64,000 nucleotides of DNA from assembly GCF_003987395.1 (NCBI RefSeq), contig NZ_PIPT01000009.1, forward strand, positions 1 to 64,000. The letters run 5' to 3'. Under the pieces are notes generated by a model. The model was not told where the DNA came from. It saw only the letters and a list, made by a program, of their open reading frames with translations, and searched no databases. Position 1 is the stretch's first letter; each line of letters starts with the position of its first letter. The stretch is from Pseudidiomarina aquimaris (GTDB taxonomy: Bacteria > Pseudomonadota > Gammaproteobacteria > Enterobacterales > Alteromonadaceae). Shown here piece by piece: positions 51,245 through 60,602 of the stretch. The translations under genes were made by a program, and so were the position numbers.

Positions 51245-52576
51245 TTACAAAATGAAGCGACTCAAGTCTTCATCTTGCGCTAACTTGCCTAAGTGCTCGT
51301 CAACGTATGCCGCATCGATGCTAATTTGCTGTCCTTGCAAATCGCTCGCGCCAAACGAAATGTCTTCCATCAGACGTTCCAATACCGTGTGTAAACGCCG
51401 CGCACCGATGTTCTCAGTGGTTTCGTTAACTTGGAATGCAGTCTCAGCAATACGCTGAATCCCATCTTCAGTAAAGGCCACATCGACACCTTCAGTCGCC
51501 ATCAAGGCTTTGTATTGCGTGGTCAAAGACGCATTTGGTTCGGTCAAGATACGCACAAAGTCATTGCTGGTCAGGGCATCCAGTTCGACCCGAATCGGCA
51601 AACGCCCTTGTAACTCCGGGATCAGGTCCGACGGCTTCGACATCTGGAATGCGCCCGAGGCAATAAACAAGATGTGATCGGTTTTCACCATGCCATGCTT
51701 GGTTGACACCGTTGTACCTTCTACCAATGGCAGCAAGTCACGTTGCACGCCTTCGCGCGAGACATCAGGACCACTGGTATCGCCGCGCTTACAGATTTTG
51801 TCCACCTCGTCCAAGAACACGATACCGTTTTGCTCCACCGAGTTCAGCGCTTGCTCTTTCACTTCTTCCGGATTGAGCATTTTCGCAGCTTCTTCTTCGA
51901 CCAACTGCTTGAACGCATCTTTGATCTTCAGTTTGCGCGGCTTGCTTTTGTCTTTGCCAAGGTTTTGGAACATGTTCTGCAGCTGCGAGGTCATTTCTTC
52001 CATGCCGGGAGGCGCCATGATTTCAACACCCATTTGCGGCATTGCAATATCAATCTCGATTTCTTTGTCGTCGAGCTGACCTTCGCGTAGCTTCTTGCGG
52101 AACACTTGGCGTGTATTACTTTGCTCACGCTCGGTTTTATCTTCGTCCGCCCAACCTTTTGCCGGCGGCAACAAGGCATCAAGAATCCGTTCTTCAGCGG
52201 CTTCCTCAGCACGGAAGCGCACTTTCTTCATCATCTGTTCACGCGTTTGCTTCACCGCAGTATCAGTAAGATCGCGGATGATCGATTCAATTTCCTTACC
52301 AACATAGCCAACTTCGGTAAATTTAGTCGCCTCAACTTTAATAAACGGCGCATTAGCAAGCTTCGCTAGACGACGCGCAATTTCGGTCTTACCGACACCG
52401 GTGGGGCCGATCATCAGAATGTTTTTTGGTGTGACTTCTTGGCGCAAGTCATCTTGTAGCTGCATCCGGCGCCAGCGATTACGCAAAGCGACCGCGACAG
52501 CTTTCTTCGCATTGTCTTGGCCAATAATATGACGGTTTAGCTCATCGACAATTTCACGTGGGGTCATATCAGACAT
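51245..52576 (-). CDS. hslU: ATP-dependent protease ATPase subunit HslU
   Basis: This 443-aa AAA+ unfoldase feeds proteins to HslV. Walker A 'GPTGVGKT' (57-64), Walker B '[11 protein letters not shown]' and the C-terminal 'DLSRFIL' that docks into HslV are all present. The I-domain spans about 110-240. It overlaps hslV by 8 bp and is translated with it. Confidence 0.97.
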   Translation of the reverse strand: MSDMTPREIVDELNRHIIGQDNAKKAVAVALRNRWRRMQLQDDLRQEVTPKNILMIGPTGVGKTEIARRLAKLANAPFIKVEATKFTEVGYVGKEIESIIRDLTDTAVKQTREQMMKKVRFRAEEAAEERILDALLPPAKGWADEDKTEREQSNTRQVFRKKLREGQLDDKEIEIDIAMPQMGVEIMAPPGMEEMTSQLQNMFQNLGKDKSKPRKLKIKDAFKQLVEEEAAKMLNPEEVKEQALNSVEQNGIVFLDEVDKICKRGDTSGPDVSREGVQRDLLPLVEGTTVSTKHGMVKTDHILFIASGAFQMSKPSDLIPELQGRLPIRVELDALTSNDFVRILTEPNASLTTQYKALMATEGVDVAFTEDGIQRIAETAFQVNETTENIGARRLHTVLERLMEDISFGASDLQGQQISIDAAYVDEHLGKLAQDEDLSRFIL

Positions 52577-53105
52577 CGGCCACAGACTCCTGTTCTTCGA
52601 TGGTTTGGTTGGTATTGGTGTAGATGCAAATCTCGCCGGCTATCGTCAGAGCTTTCTCGACAATGTCGCGGGCGCCAAGCTCAGTGTTTTCCAGCAACGC
52701 GCGCGCTGCAGCTTGGGCATACGGACCACCCGAACCAATGGCAATAAGATCGTTTTCAGGCTGAATCACGTCACCGTTACCTGAAATAATTAATGAGGTA
52801 TGTTTGTCGGCAACCGCAAGCAAAGCCTCAAGACGACGCAAAGCGCGATCCGTACGCCAATCTTTGGCGAGCTCAACGGCTGCTTTAGCAAGGTTGCCTT
52901 GGTGCTGTTCGAGCTTCGCTTCAAAGCGCTCAAACAAAGTGAATGCATCTGCGGTACCGCCGGCGAAGCCAGCGATGACTTGGTTGTTGTAGAGGCGGCG
53001 TACTTTGCGTACGTTGCCCTTCATGACAGTATTGCCAAGAGTTGCTTGGCCATCACCACCGATGACGACTTTGTCACCGCGGCGGACAGAAACTATTGTG
53101 GTCAC
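52569..53105 (-). CDS. hslV: ATP-dependent protease proteolytic subunit HslV
   Basis: This 178-aa threonine peptidase has the nucleophile Thr2 exposed after removal of Met1 ('[20 protein letters not shown]'). '[17 protein letters not shown]' is the conserved core. It forms a double hexamer capped by HslU. The upstream region has a heat-shock-type promoter and a leader hairpin, suggesting control by sigma32 and mRNA stability. Confidence 0.97.
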   Translation of the reverse strand: MTTIVSVRRGDKVVIGGDGQATLGNTVMKGNVRKVRRLYNNQVIAGFAGGTADAFTLFERFEAKLEQHQGNLAKAAVELAKDWRTDRALRRLEALLAVADKHTSLIISGNGDVIQPENDLIAIGSGGPYAQAAARALLENTELGARDIVEKALTIAGEICIYTNTNQTIEEQESVADV

Positions 53106-53119
53106 AATTACGTCCTCTT

Positions 53120-53137
53120 AAGTTGCTATGCCAACTT
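53120..53137 (-). other. Leader hairpin of hslVU mRNA
   Basis: AAGTTG-GCATAG-CAACTT forms a 6-bp stem with a 6-nt loop, 15 bp before the hslV GTG/ATG region. E. coli hslVU also has a 5' stem-loop affecting the transcript. Confidence 0.5.
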
Positions 53138-53138
53138 T

Positions 53139-53166
53139 AATGAGGGCGTAATTGCGAAATTCAATG
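53139..53166 (-). promoter_or_regulatory. Sigma32-like promoter of hslVU
   Basis: On the minus strand CATTGAA (53166-53160), a 13-bp spacer and CCCTCATT (53146-53139) resemble the heat-shock consensus CTTGAAA-N11-16-CCCCATNT. Confidence 0.55.
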
Positions 53167-53186
53167 GCTTTACGGAAATCTAATGC

Positions 53187-53738
53187 TTAGAGATTCCAGT
53201 TCCAGATCTGGCAGCCGTGGATACCGGCACGCTGCAGCGTATGACGGTCGGCTTCGGCCGCACGCTTGGTCTCGTAAGGACCCAATACGACGCGATACCA
53301 TGTGCCACCGTTGGAAGGATAAATTTCAGACTCGAGACCTTGCATAGCAATCGCTGCTTTCAAGCGCTCAGCGTCAGCGCGCTTGCGGAACGAACCACAT
53401 TGCATCAGCTTAGGCGGCCCCAGCTCACGCTCGGGGACATCGACTTCAACTTCGAGGTTCTCGAGTTCTTCAATGTACTGCCAACGCTCTTCAGGCTTTT
53501 CCGGAATGGGCTCCACTGTCGGCTGTGGCTGGCTCGGCGGTACTTCTTGCGTGACCGGTTCAGGTGCATTGGGGTTACCACCGGCGATGAAACGCAAACC
53601 AATAACCAACGCCAACACTAAGACAATAGCCAGCACCACAATACCCCATGGTACATTGCGCTCCGGTGCTTTTTTGCTGCCTTTCTTACCGCCGCCGGGT
53701 TTCCGTTGCGGCGGGCGTTTGCGGTTTGCGTAATCCAT
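53187..53738 (-). CDS. ftsN: SPOR-domain cell division protein FtsN
   Basis: This 183-aa protein has a short basic cytoplasmic tail, one membrane helix ('WGIVVLAIVLVLALVIGLRF', about 31-50), a Pro/Glu-rich linker, the 'RWQYIEELENLEVEV' helix typical of the essential FtsN region, and a C-terminal SPOR domain ('MQCGSFRKRADAERLKAAIA', 'YRVVLGPYETK') that binds denuded septal peptidoglycan. It is shorter than E. coli FtsN. The position argS-ftsN-hslV supports the call. Confidence 0.9.
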   Translation of the reverse strand: MDYANRKRPPQRKPGGGKKGSKKAPERNVPWGIVVLAIVLVLALVIGLRFIAGGNPNAPEPVTQEVPPSQPQPTVEPIPEKPEERWQYIEELENLEVEVDVPERELGPPKLMQCGSFRKRADAERLKAAIAMQGLESEIYPSNGGTWYRVVLGPYETKRAAEADRHTLQRAGIHGCQIWNWNL

Positions 53739-53740
53739 GC

Positions 53741-55483
53741 TTACATCTTATCCAATGTTTCAATACCAAGTAGCTCAAGGCCTTGGCGTAGAGTTTTCGC
53801 CGTTAATGCAGCAAGCTTTAAGCGACTTTGCTGCAGTGCTTCGTCTTCCGCCTGCAAAATTGGGCAGGCTTCGTAGAAGCTCGAAAAGGCACCCGCAAGT
53901 TCAAACAAGTAGCCACATAAGAAGTGCGGCATCGCTTTGTTCGCCACCGTGTGGACCACTTCGTTAAAACGTACTAATAAATTAGCCAGCGCTTGTTCCC
54001 GTTCGTCTTGCAAGACAAAGGTGCCAGAAATCGCATCAGGTTGCACGCCGGCTTTGTTAAATACGCTCATCACACGCGTGTAGGCATACAATAAGTAAGG
54101 TGCGGTATTACCTTCAAAACTGAGCATAGTGTCCCAGTCGAAGATGTAGTCACTGGTGCGGTTCTTGGATAAATCAGCGTACTTAACTGAGCTGATACCA
54201 ACGACTTTAGCGACTTGCGCCTGCTCTTCTGCGGATAAACCTGTGTTCTTCTCTTGCACCAGAGCTAACGCTCGCGCTTCAGCTTGGTCAAGCAAGTCCG
54301 CGAGCTTGGTTACCCCACCGTCGCGACTCTTGTATGGGCGCCCGTCTTTACCCATCACGGTTCCGAAACCGTAATGATCCATCTGTAAGTCTTCGCGGGC
54401 AAAACCAGCTTTTTTCGCTAAGGTGAAGATTTGCTGAAAGTGCAAACCTTGGCGTTGATCGACAAAGTACATCAAGTGATCGCCTTTCAGCTGGTTCTGG
54501 CGATAACGCACAGCCGCTAAATCTGTGGTTGCATAAAGGTAACCACCGCCGGACTTCTGCACGATCACCGGCAACGCTTCGCCTTCTTTATTTTTGAACT
54601 CATCGAGGAAGACGCACTGAGCGCCTTGGTCTTCAACCAGCAAACCTTGGCTGCGCAGATCCTCGACCACTTGTGGTAAGTCGTCATTGTAGGCGCTCTC
54701 AGCCATGACGTCGTCACGCGTGAGTTTTACCCCAAGGCGGTCGTACACCTCTTGGCAATGACTTAAAGAGACATCGATGAACTGCTGCCAAAGTTGCAAG
54801 CACTTAGCGTCGCCTGACTGTAACGCCACGACAAGTTCACGGGCGCGATTGGCAAACTCCGGACTTTCGTCGAAGCGTTTTTTCGCGGCTTTGTAAAAGG
54901 TTTCAAGGTTGCTGAGCTCCATTGCCAACTCGCTACCTTCGAGCTCTTCCATATGTGCCAGCAACATTCCAAACTGGGTGCCCCAGTCACCGACGTGGTT
55001 TTGGCGGATGACGGTATGGCCCAAAAATTCGCACACGCGCGCGACAGCATCGCCGATAATCGCAGAACGTAAATGGCCAACGTGCATTTCTTTGGCTAGG
55101 TTAGGCGACGAATAATCAATGACAATGCGCTGGCTTTGCTCTGCATTAGCGACACCCACATGAGCATCTTGGTAGGCGGCTTCGAGCTGCTGTAAGAGTT
55201 GATCTTGGCTAATCACAAAATTGATAAAGCCTGGGCCAGCGATGGTCGCCTCGGCTACCAAGCTGTTCTCTGGCAGCGCGGCAATCAGCGCTTCTGCCAA
55301 TGCGCGAGGGTTGGTCCCCGCAGGCTTTGCTAACATCAACGCAAGGTTAGTAGCAAAATCGCCGTGGCTCTTATCGCGTGGACGGTCGAGTTGGATACGC
55401 GGACTCAATTCGGCAGGTAATGTGCCTTGTGCTTGTAATTCGGCCACCGCGGCCGCCAATAATTGCTCCAACTGCTCTTTCAT
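53741..55483 (-). CDS. argS: Arginyl-tRNA synthetase
   Basis: This 580-aa class I synthetase has an N-terminal Add1 domain, the HIGH-type motif 'HVGHLRS' preceded by '[14 protein letters not shown]', a '[11 protein letters not shown]' region in place of KMSKS as is usual for ArgRS, and an alpha-helical anticodon-binding C-terminus ending '[12 protein letters not shown]'. It is 2 bp upstream of ftsN and presumably cotranscribed. Confidence 0.97.
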   Translation of the reverse strand: MKEQLEQLLAAAVAELQAQGTLPAELSPRIQLDRPRDKSHGDFATNLALMLAKPAGTNPRALAEALIAALPENSLVAEATIAGPGFINFVISQDQLLQQLEAAYQDAHVGVANAEQSQRIVIDYSSPNLAKEMHVGHLRSAIIGDAVARVCEFLGHTVIRQNHVGDWGTQFGMLLAHMEELEGSELAMELSNLETFYKAAKKRFDESPEFANRARELVVALQSGDAKCLQLWQQFIDVSLSHCQEVYDRLGVKLTRDDVMAESAYNDDLPQVVEDLRSQGLLVEDQGAQCVFLDEFKNKEGEALPVIVQKSGGGYLYATTDLAAVRYRQNQLKGDHLMYFVDQRQGLHFQQIFTLAKKAGFAREDLQMDHYGFGTVMGKDGRPYKSRDGGVTKLADLLDQAEARALALVQEKNTGLSAEEQAQVAKVVGISSVKYADLSKNRTSDYIFDWDTMLSFEGNTAPYLLYAYTRVMSVFNKAGVQPDAISGTFVLQDEREQALANLLVRFNEVVHTVANKAMPHFLCGYLFELAGAFSSFYEACPILQAEDEALQQSRLKLAALTAKTLRQGLELLGIETLDKM

Positions 55484-55525
55484 TTACGTCCAACCTTTTT
55501 CATTTACGGGAGTCGCCGCATTTTA

Positions 55526-57736
55526 CTAGCTAAAGTCTTGTGGGTCTACGTCCAAGGACCAGCGCACGCGACGCAATTCAGGTATTTGCTCCAGCTTGGC
55601 GAGAGTGTGCTGTAAAACTTGCTGACGTAAACCGCGTTGCTGGCTCTGTACCAACAACTGGAAACGGTAGCGACCGGCACGGCGCTCCATCACTGCGGGC
55701 ATCGGGCCCAAAACAATCACGTCAGGATGCTGCGGTAACTGTGCAGCAATGGCCTGCAGTGCCAGCTGCGCCTGCTCTGCATCGTTCGCTTCCGTGCGAA
55801 ACAGTGCCATCTGCGTGAACGGCGGGAGCTGAGTCAGCTGGCGTTCCCGCAACAACGAGCGCGCAAAGGCGGCATAGCCGTTATGGATAAGATCTTGCAA
55901 CAAATCATGTTCGGGATGGTGGGTTTGCAGCACCACCGTACCAGGTGCACTGGCACGCCCCGCGCGGCCGGCAACTTGCGTGATGAGCTGCCCCAAGCGC
56001 TCTGCCGCACGAAAATCCGAGCTGTACAGGGCGCCATCCACGTCCAGTAATGCAACCAAAGTAACGTGCGGAAAGTGGTGGCCTTTAGCGATCATTTGCG
56101 TGCCAACCAAAATGGGATATTTGTTTTCGGTAGCATCGGTCAATAGCTTCGCCAGACTGCCTTTGCGGCGGGTGCTGTCACGGTCGATTCGAAGCACTGG
56201 ATAGTCGGGAAACAGCTCGGCCAAACTTTGCTCGAGCTGCTCGGTGCCGGTCCCGCGGCCAACCAGTTGGGTCGAACCACAATCAAAACACTGCCGCGGG
56301 AGGCGTTGTTGATCGCCGCAGTGATGGCACTGCAACATTTGTTGGCGCTGATGCACCGTGTAATAAGCATCGCAACGCCGGCACTGGGCGAGCCAGCCAC
56401 ATTCGTGACAGAGTAGCGCAGGAGCGTAACCGCGCCGATTCAAGAACACCAACACCTGTTGTCCGCGGTCAAGCTCTTTACGCATCTGTTCGATGAGCGG
56501 CTGCGAGAGCCCAGCTTTGAGCGGCAATTGTTTGATGTCCACCACGGTCTGCCGAGCGAGCTTGGCGCCGCCGGCACGCTGGGTAAGTTGCAGATGGGCG
56601 TAGCGCTTTTGCGCAACGTTATTAATACTCTCCAGTGAGGGCGTCGCCGACCCCAAAATAACGTGCACCTGTTCTTTTTGCCCGCGCACCACGGCAAGGT
56701 CGCGCGCATGGTAGCGAAAACCCTCTTGTTGCTTCAGCGAGCCGTCGTGCTCTTCATCAACAATAATCATGCCCAAGCGCTTAAATGGCGTGAATATCGC
56801 CGAACGTGTACCGATAACGATGGCAGCACCGCCGTTTTTAGCGTCCAGCCAAGCATCCAGTCGCTCGCGATCGGTTAGCGCCGAATGCAACATGACAATC
56901 GGTACCGCAAAGCGCTTTTGGAAGCGACGTAGGGTTTGCGGCGTGAGGCCAATTTCAGGCACGAGCACTAACACTTGCTTGCCTTTGCGTAACACATCGG
57001 CCATCGCCTGCAAGTAGACTTCGGTCTTGCCGCTGCCCGTTACGCCTTCCAACAAATAGGTTTGCGGCTTGCTTGCCGCCCCAATCGCAGCCACTGCGAG
57101 TGCTTGTTCAGGATTGAGCTGCAACGGTTCGCTGCCAATAGCAAAAGACCAATCAGCATTGGTTTGCGGCGCATGCTGGAAGCCTTCAATCAGCCCCTTG
57201 TCTTGCAAAGCTTTAAGTGCGGAGGCGGAAAATTCTTGTGCGGTGATATCGCGACGCAGCAAGGGTCCATTACGCAAGGCCGCCAGTAAGCGCTGCTGTT
57301 GCGGTGCTTGGCGCAAACTGTTCAACTCTATCTCAGCACCTGCGGCGGTCACTCGAAAGCCTTCAGTGGTTTTATAGCTCGCGGCCTCACCTTGGCGCAA
57401 CAGTACCGGCAGCCCGTGATTTAAAACCTCGCCTAAAGGGTGGTGGTAATAGTCGGCCGCCCATTGCAAAAGCTCCCACACCGGTTGAGGTAGTAAGGGG
57501 GTTTCGTCCAACACCGCGGTAAGCGGCTTTAGCTGGTAATTACTCTTGCTTTCACTCGCCTCGCCCAAACTGAAGCCAACCAGCGACCGGTTGCCAAACG
57601 GCACCTTCACCCGAACTCCACACGCAGGCGCACTCTCACAGGCATAGTCAAAGCTGCGGGCAAGGGGCACCGGCACGGCCACTTTCACGACGGTGCTGGT
57701 ATTAGGAAAGAGTTCGGTTGCGGAAGACTTGCTCAT
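55526..57736 (-). CDS. priA: Primosomal replication restart helicase PriA
   Basis: This 736-aa 3'-5' helicase restarts stalled forks. The start chosen is the ATG at 57736 (MSKSSATELF); the longer TTG start at 57772 is unlikely. It has an N-terminal 3'-end-binding domain, Walker A 'GVTGSGKTEVY', 'IVDEEHDGSLKQQEG', and the zinc-binding Cys cluster ('CHECGWLAQCRRCD', 'CHHCGDQQ', 'CFDCGST'). 'TQVAGRAGR' is motif VI. It is divergent from rpmE. Confidence 0.96.
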   Translation of the reverse strand: MSKSSATELFPNTSTVVKVAVPVPLARSFDYACESAPACGVRVKVPFGNRSLVGFSLGEASESKSNYQLKPLTAVLDETPLLPQPVWELLQWAADYYHHPLGEVLNHGLPVLLRQGEAASYKTTEGFRVTAAGAEIELNSLRQAPQQQRLLAALRNGPLLRRDITAQEFSASALKALQDKGLIEGFQHAPQTNADWSFAIGSEPLQLNPEQALAVAAIGAASKPQTYLLEGVTGSGKTEVYLQAMADVLRKGKQVLVLVPEIGLTPQTLRRFQKRFAVPIVMLHSALTDRERLDAWLDAKNGGAAIVIGTRSAIFTPFKRLGMIIVDEEHDGSLKQQEGFRYHARDLAVVRGQKEQVHVILGSATPSLESINNVAQKRYAHLQLTQRAGGAKLARQTVVDIKQLPLKAGLSQPLIEQMRKELDRGQQVLVFLNRRGYAPALLCHECGWLAQCRRCDAYYTVHQRQQMLQCHHCGDQQRLPRQCFDCGSTQLVGRGTGTEQLEQSLAELFPDYPVLRIDRDSTRRKGSLAKLLTDATENKYPILVGTQMIAKGHHFPHVTLVALLDVDGALYSSDFRAAERLGQLITQVAGRAGRASAPGTVVLQTHHPEHDLLQDLIHNGYAAFARSLLRERQLTQLPPFTQMALFRTEANDAEQAQLALQAIAAQLPQHPDVIVLGPMPAVMERRAGRYRFQLLVQSQQRGLRQQVLQHTLAKLEQIPELRRVRWSLDVDPQDFS

Positions 57737-57786
57737 AGCCGCTATTGTGCGACCATGCGCAGCGCGGCGCAAGCGCGATCCTGTGC

Positions 57787-57815
57787 TTGATCATTGCACA
57801 GGGTTCAGGTAGAAT
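57787..57815 (+). promoter_or_regulatory. Sigma70 promoter of rpmE
   Basis: TTGATC (57787-57792), 17-bp spacer and TAGAAT (57810-57815). The leader to the rpmE ATG is about 80 nt, with a GAGG site near 57889. Confidence 0.65.
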
Positions 57816-57900
57816 CCGCGCCCTAATTATTCCATTATTAACCACGTATGGTGTGCGGAGAGAGTCCGTATAGCGATGCGGCCCAATTGAGGTAACCCTT

Positions 57901-58122
57901 ATGAAAGCAGGTATTCATCCTAAGTACGAAGAAATGAACGTAACTTGCTCGTGCGGCAACACGTTCACCACCCGTTCAACTAAAGGTGGCGAATTGCACC
58001 TTGACGTTTGTTCAGAGTGCCACCCGTTCTACACTGGTAAGCAGCGTATTATGGACACTGGCGGTCGTATCGACAAATTCAACAAGCGTTTCAGCGTGTT
58101 GGGTGGTAAGAAGTCATCGTAA
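57901..58122 (+). CDS. rpmE: 50S ribosomal protein L31 (zinc-binding type)
   Basis: This 73-aa ribosomal protein has the four zinc-ligand Cys residues: Cys16 and Cys18 ('CSC') and Cys37 and Cys40 ('CSEC'). These are typical of the zinc-containing paralogue. Zinc-starved cells usually replace it with a Cys-free YkgM copy, which is not in this window. It has its own promoter and a strong terminator. Confidence 0.97.
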   Translation: MKAGIHPKYEEMNVTCSCGNTFTTRSTKGGELHLDVCSECHPFYTGKQRIMDTGGRIDKFNKRFSVLGGKKSS

Positions 58123-58148
58123 AAACGATGCTTTAGCACCAGATTTAG

Positions 58149-58177
58149 AAAAAGGCGCCAAAAGGCGCCTTTTTTTA
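58149..58177 (+). terminator. Rho-independent terminator of rpmE
   Basis: GGCGCC-AAAA-GGCGCC with flanking A and T tracts (A before, T8 after) lies 27 bp past the rpmE stop codon. Confidence 0.93.
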
Positions 58178-58393
58178 TACTTGATCGTTCCTCAGCCTGC
58201 TCTAGTCCTCTGTTTTACGGCGGTTCGTTTTTGTACAACCTTAAAGTTTACTGAACTCTGTCGGCTCTCCATGGGCGGCCAGACCATCAGGTAAGATTTG
58301 TTATTCGTGCTCAACCCTCTACAATGGCAATTATTCACTTAATGAATGTTGACTATAACAATCGCACAACGATGCAAGAGGGTACTTACGTCC

Positions 58394-59638
58394 ATGTCTG
58401 ACTTTCGCAAGCAAGCGCTCGATTATCATGCCTATCCTACGCCCGGAAAAATCAGTATTGAGCTGACGAAATCAGCAGAAACCAGCAAAGACTTAGCGCT
58501 CGCCTACAGCCCAGGCGTTGCCGAACCGGTGCGCGCTATTGCTGAAAACCCTGATGACGTGTATCGCTATACCGCCAAAGGCAATATGGTGGCGGTTATC
58601 TCGAACGGTACGGCGATCCTAGGTCTCGGTAACCTCGGCCCCATGGCAGCTAAGCCAGTGATGGAAGGTAAAGCACTACTATTCAAACGTTTTGCCGGAC
58701 TTGACTCGATCGACATTGAAGTTACCCATCGCACCACGCAAGACTTCATCAACACCGTTGCCAATATCGCCGACAGCTTCGGTGGCGTGAACTTAGAAGA
58801 CATCAAAGCACCGGAGTGCTTTGAAATTGAAGAAGCTTTGGTAGAACGTTGCGACGTGCCGATCTTCCATGATGACCAACACGGCACCGCGATTGTCACT
58901 GCGGCGGGATTACTTAATGCGCTCGAAATTCAGGGCAAAGAGCTGCGTAAAGCACAAATCGTTTGCTTGGGTGCGGGTGCGGCCGCTATTGCCTGTATGG
59001 AATTGCTCATTAAATGCGGCGCGCAACGTGAACACATCTATATGCTCGACTCGAAAGGCGTCATTCACACCCGTCGCGAAGACTTGAACCCCTACAAATC
59101 GTTGTTTGCCAACAACACCGACAAACGCACTTTAGAAGACGTTATCACTGAAGCCGATGTCTTTGTGGGTGTTTCGGGTCCTGATTTGTTGTCGCCTGAC
59201 GCGTTAAAGCTGATGGCTGACAAGCCGATTATCTTCGCCTGTTCAAACCCTGATCCAGAAATTAAACCCGAACTTGCCCATGAAGTTCGTGACGATTTAA
59301 TTATGGCCACGGGTCGCTCAGATTTTCCGAACCAAGTGAATAACGTACTTTGCTTCCCGTTCATTTTCCGTGGTGCGCTTGATGTTCGCGCCCGTGCTAT
59401 TAACGACGAAATGAAAATTGCCGCGGTAGAAGCGATTCGTCAGCTGGCGAAGGAGCCGGTACCAGAGTCGGTCTTGAAAGCCGCAGGCGTCGACAAGCTC
59501 GAGTTCGGTGTTGATTACATTATTCCGAAGCCACTCGACCCGCGCCTAAAAACCCGTGTTTCCAAAGCCGTAGCTGAAGCAGCGGTGGCGTCGGGCGCTT
59601 CGCGTATCGACCTGCCTAAGAACTATATGGCGGAGTAA
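58394..59638 (+). CDS. NAD(P)-dependent malic enzyme (short form)
   Basis: This 414-aa enzyme decarboxylates malate to pyruvate. The start chosen is the ATG at 58394 (MSDFRKQALDYHAYPTPGKI), matching MaeB N-termini; an in-frame start at 58346 is less likely. It has the 'ALAYSPGVAEP' malic signature, 'HDDQHGTAI' and the Rossmann 'VCLGAGAAAIACMELL'. It lacks the C-terminal phosphotransacetylase-like domain of long MaeB, so acetyl-CoA control is probably absent. Confidence 0.93.
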   Translation: MSDFRKQALDYHAYPTPGKISIELTKSAETSKDLALAYSPGVAEPVRAIAENPDDVYRYTAKGNMVAVISNGTAILGLGNLGPMAAKPVMEGKALLFKRFAGLDSIDIEVTHRTTQDFINTVANIADSFGGVNLEDIKAPECFEIEEALVERCDVPIFHDDQHGTAIVTAAGLLNALEIQGKELRKAQIVCLGAGAAAIACMELLIKCGAQREHIYMLDSKGVIHTRREDLNPYKSLFANNTDKRTLEDVITEADVFVGVSGPDLLSPDALKLMADKPIIFACSNPDPEIKPELAHEVRDDLIMATGRSDFPNQVNNVLCFPFIFRGALDVRARAINDEMKIAAVEAIRQLAKEPVPESVLKAAGVDKLEFGVDYIIPKPLDPRLKTRVSKAVAEAAVASGASRIDLPKNYMAE

Positions 59639-59677
59639 TCACTCCGCTTTCACCTTTCTTTTACATCACTTTCTTCT

Positions 59678-59706
59678 AAAACATGACCTAGAACAGGTCA
59701 TGTTTT
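59678..59706 (+). terminator. Rho-independent terminator after the malic enzyme gene
   Basis: AAAACATGACCT-AGAAC-AGGTCATGTTTT is a perfect 12-bp stem with a 5-nt loop, 40 bp past the malic enzyme stop codon. The T-run is part of the stem. Confidence 0.8.
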
Positions 59707-59809
59707 GCGTTCTTCGTCTCATTCCTAGTTATTCATGAATATTCATGTTTTTATGCTTGTAGGAATAGCTAAGAATCAGCGTTGATTTCAATCAACAAGG
59801 ACAAGAACA

Positions 59810-60532
59810 ATGACATTAGGTGATTACTTAAAACAACAACGGACCGAACAAGAATTAAGCCAGGCAGAACTCGCTGAGAAGATGGGGGTAGAGCAATCGT
59901 ATCTATCAAAATTAGAAAGCGAACGGTCCTTACCCTCCACGGAAATTCTGGCGGCGTGGCTCGAAGCACTAGCACTTGAACTCGACACCGTCTTGGCTGA
60001 GCTCGATCGTGCCTACATTCACGCTAAATTAAGCCGCATTCCAAGTGTTGATGCTTGGCTACGCCAGCAAAAAGTGCAAAGTCTGGTGCGTGAGCGCATA
60101 CGCATGTACGCAGCGGTGCTCTGTATCGCTCTCGCCGTACCCATGTTTTACCTAGGCTACACCAAGTTAGTATTCGACGAAGCTATTTACGAATACGAAT
60201 CGCCGGGCGTGGTTTTGCCTGGCGAACCGCAAGATATCTACTTTTTAACTCCGCAGCTTCAAAGTGGAGGCTTAGCAGAACGGCAAGAGCAACACCTCGA
60301 AATGCTCAAACGGCGTAATCCTAAGATTCTTTTGCTTAGCGACTATCGTGGTGAACAGTTTAATCGCCCGATTCCGGACGCCGTAAATGATTCTTTTACC
60401 CGCACTTACTACCTTGAAGAAACGCACCAGCAACCGCGTTGGCAAAACACACTCCTGCAAGCGCTGGGACTATTTTTGGGTACCTTCGGCCTAGTACTTC
60501 TGATTATTTTGCTGAGATCGCAAAAAAGATAA
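59810..60532 (+). CDS. Membrane-anchored XRE/HTH_3 regulator-like protein
   Basis: This 240-aa protein begins with a classical helix-turn-helix ('LSQAELAEKMGVEQSYLSKLESER', split by two helices, about 17-40). This is followed by a short linker, a membrane helix ('MYAAVLCIALAVPMFYLGYT', about 100-119), a periplasmic segment (about 120-205) and a second helix ('ALGLFLGTFGLVLLIILL'). A DNA-binding domain tied to the membrane suggests a one-component envelope or signal sensor. No family name was recognised. It lies upstream of the arg operon, which has its own promoter. Confidence 0.8.
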   Translation: MTLGDYLKQQRTEQELSQAELAEKMGVEQSYLSKLESERSLPSTEILAAWLEALALELDTVLAELDRAYIHAKLSRIPSVDAWLRQQKVQSLVRERIRMYAAVLCIALAVPMFYLGYTKLVFDEAIYEYESPGVVLPGEPQDIYFLTPQLQSGGLAERQEQHLEMLKRRNPKILLLSDYRGEQFNRPIPDAVNDSFTRTYYLEETHQQPRWQNTLLQALGLFLGTFGLVLLIILLRSQKR

Positions 60533-60570
60533 TACTTATTCTTGTTTTGTGCATTTTTATTCACTATAAT
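60529..60570 (+). promoter_or_regulatory. argC promoter with tandem ARG boxes
   Basis: TTGTTT (60542-60547), a 17-bp spacer and TATAAT (60565-60570) form a sigma70 promoter. Two ARG-box-like dyads overlap it: TGCATTTTTATTCA (60550-60563) and a weaker one at 60529-60542. Their centres are 21 bp apart, the standard spacing for an ArgR hexamer. Confidence 0.8.
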
Positions 60571-60602
60571 CTGATCATCTTTTGGTCATTAGTTAGTTGT
60601 GG

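Noticed and set aside
58177-58393. Small gene or RNA between rpmE and the malic enzyme gene
   Set aside because: No start codon with a ribosome binding site, no hairpin beyond the rpmE terminator and no clear promoter were seen; nothing could be supported.
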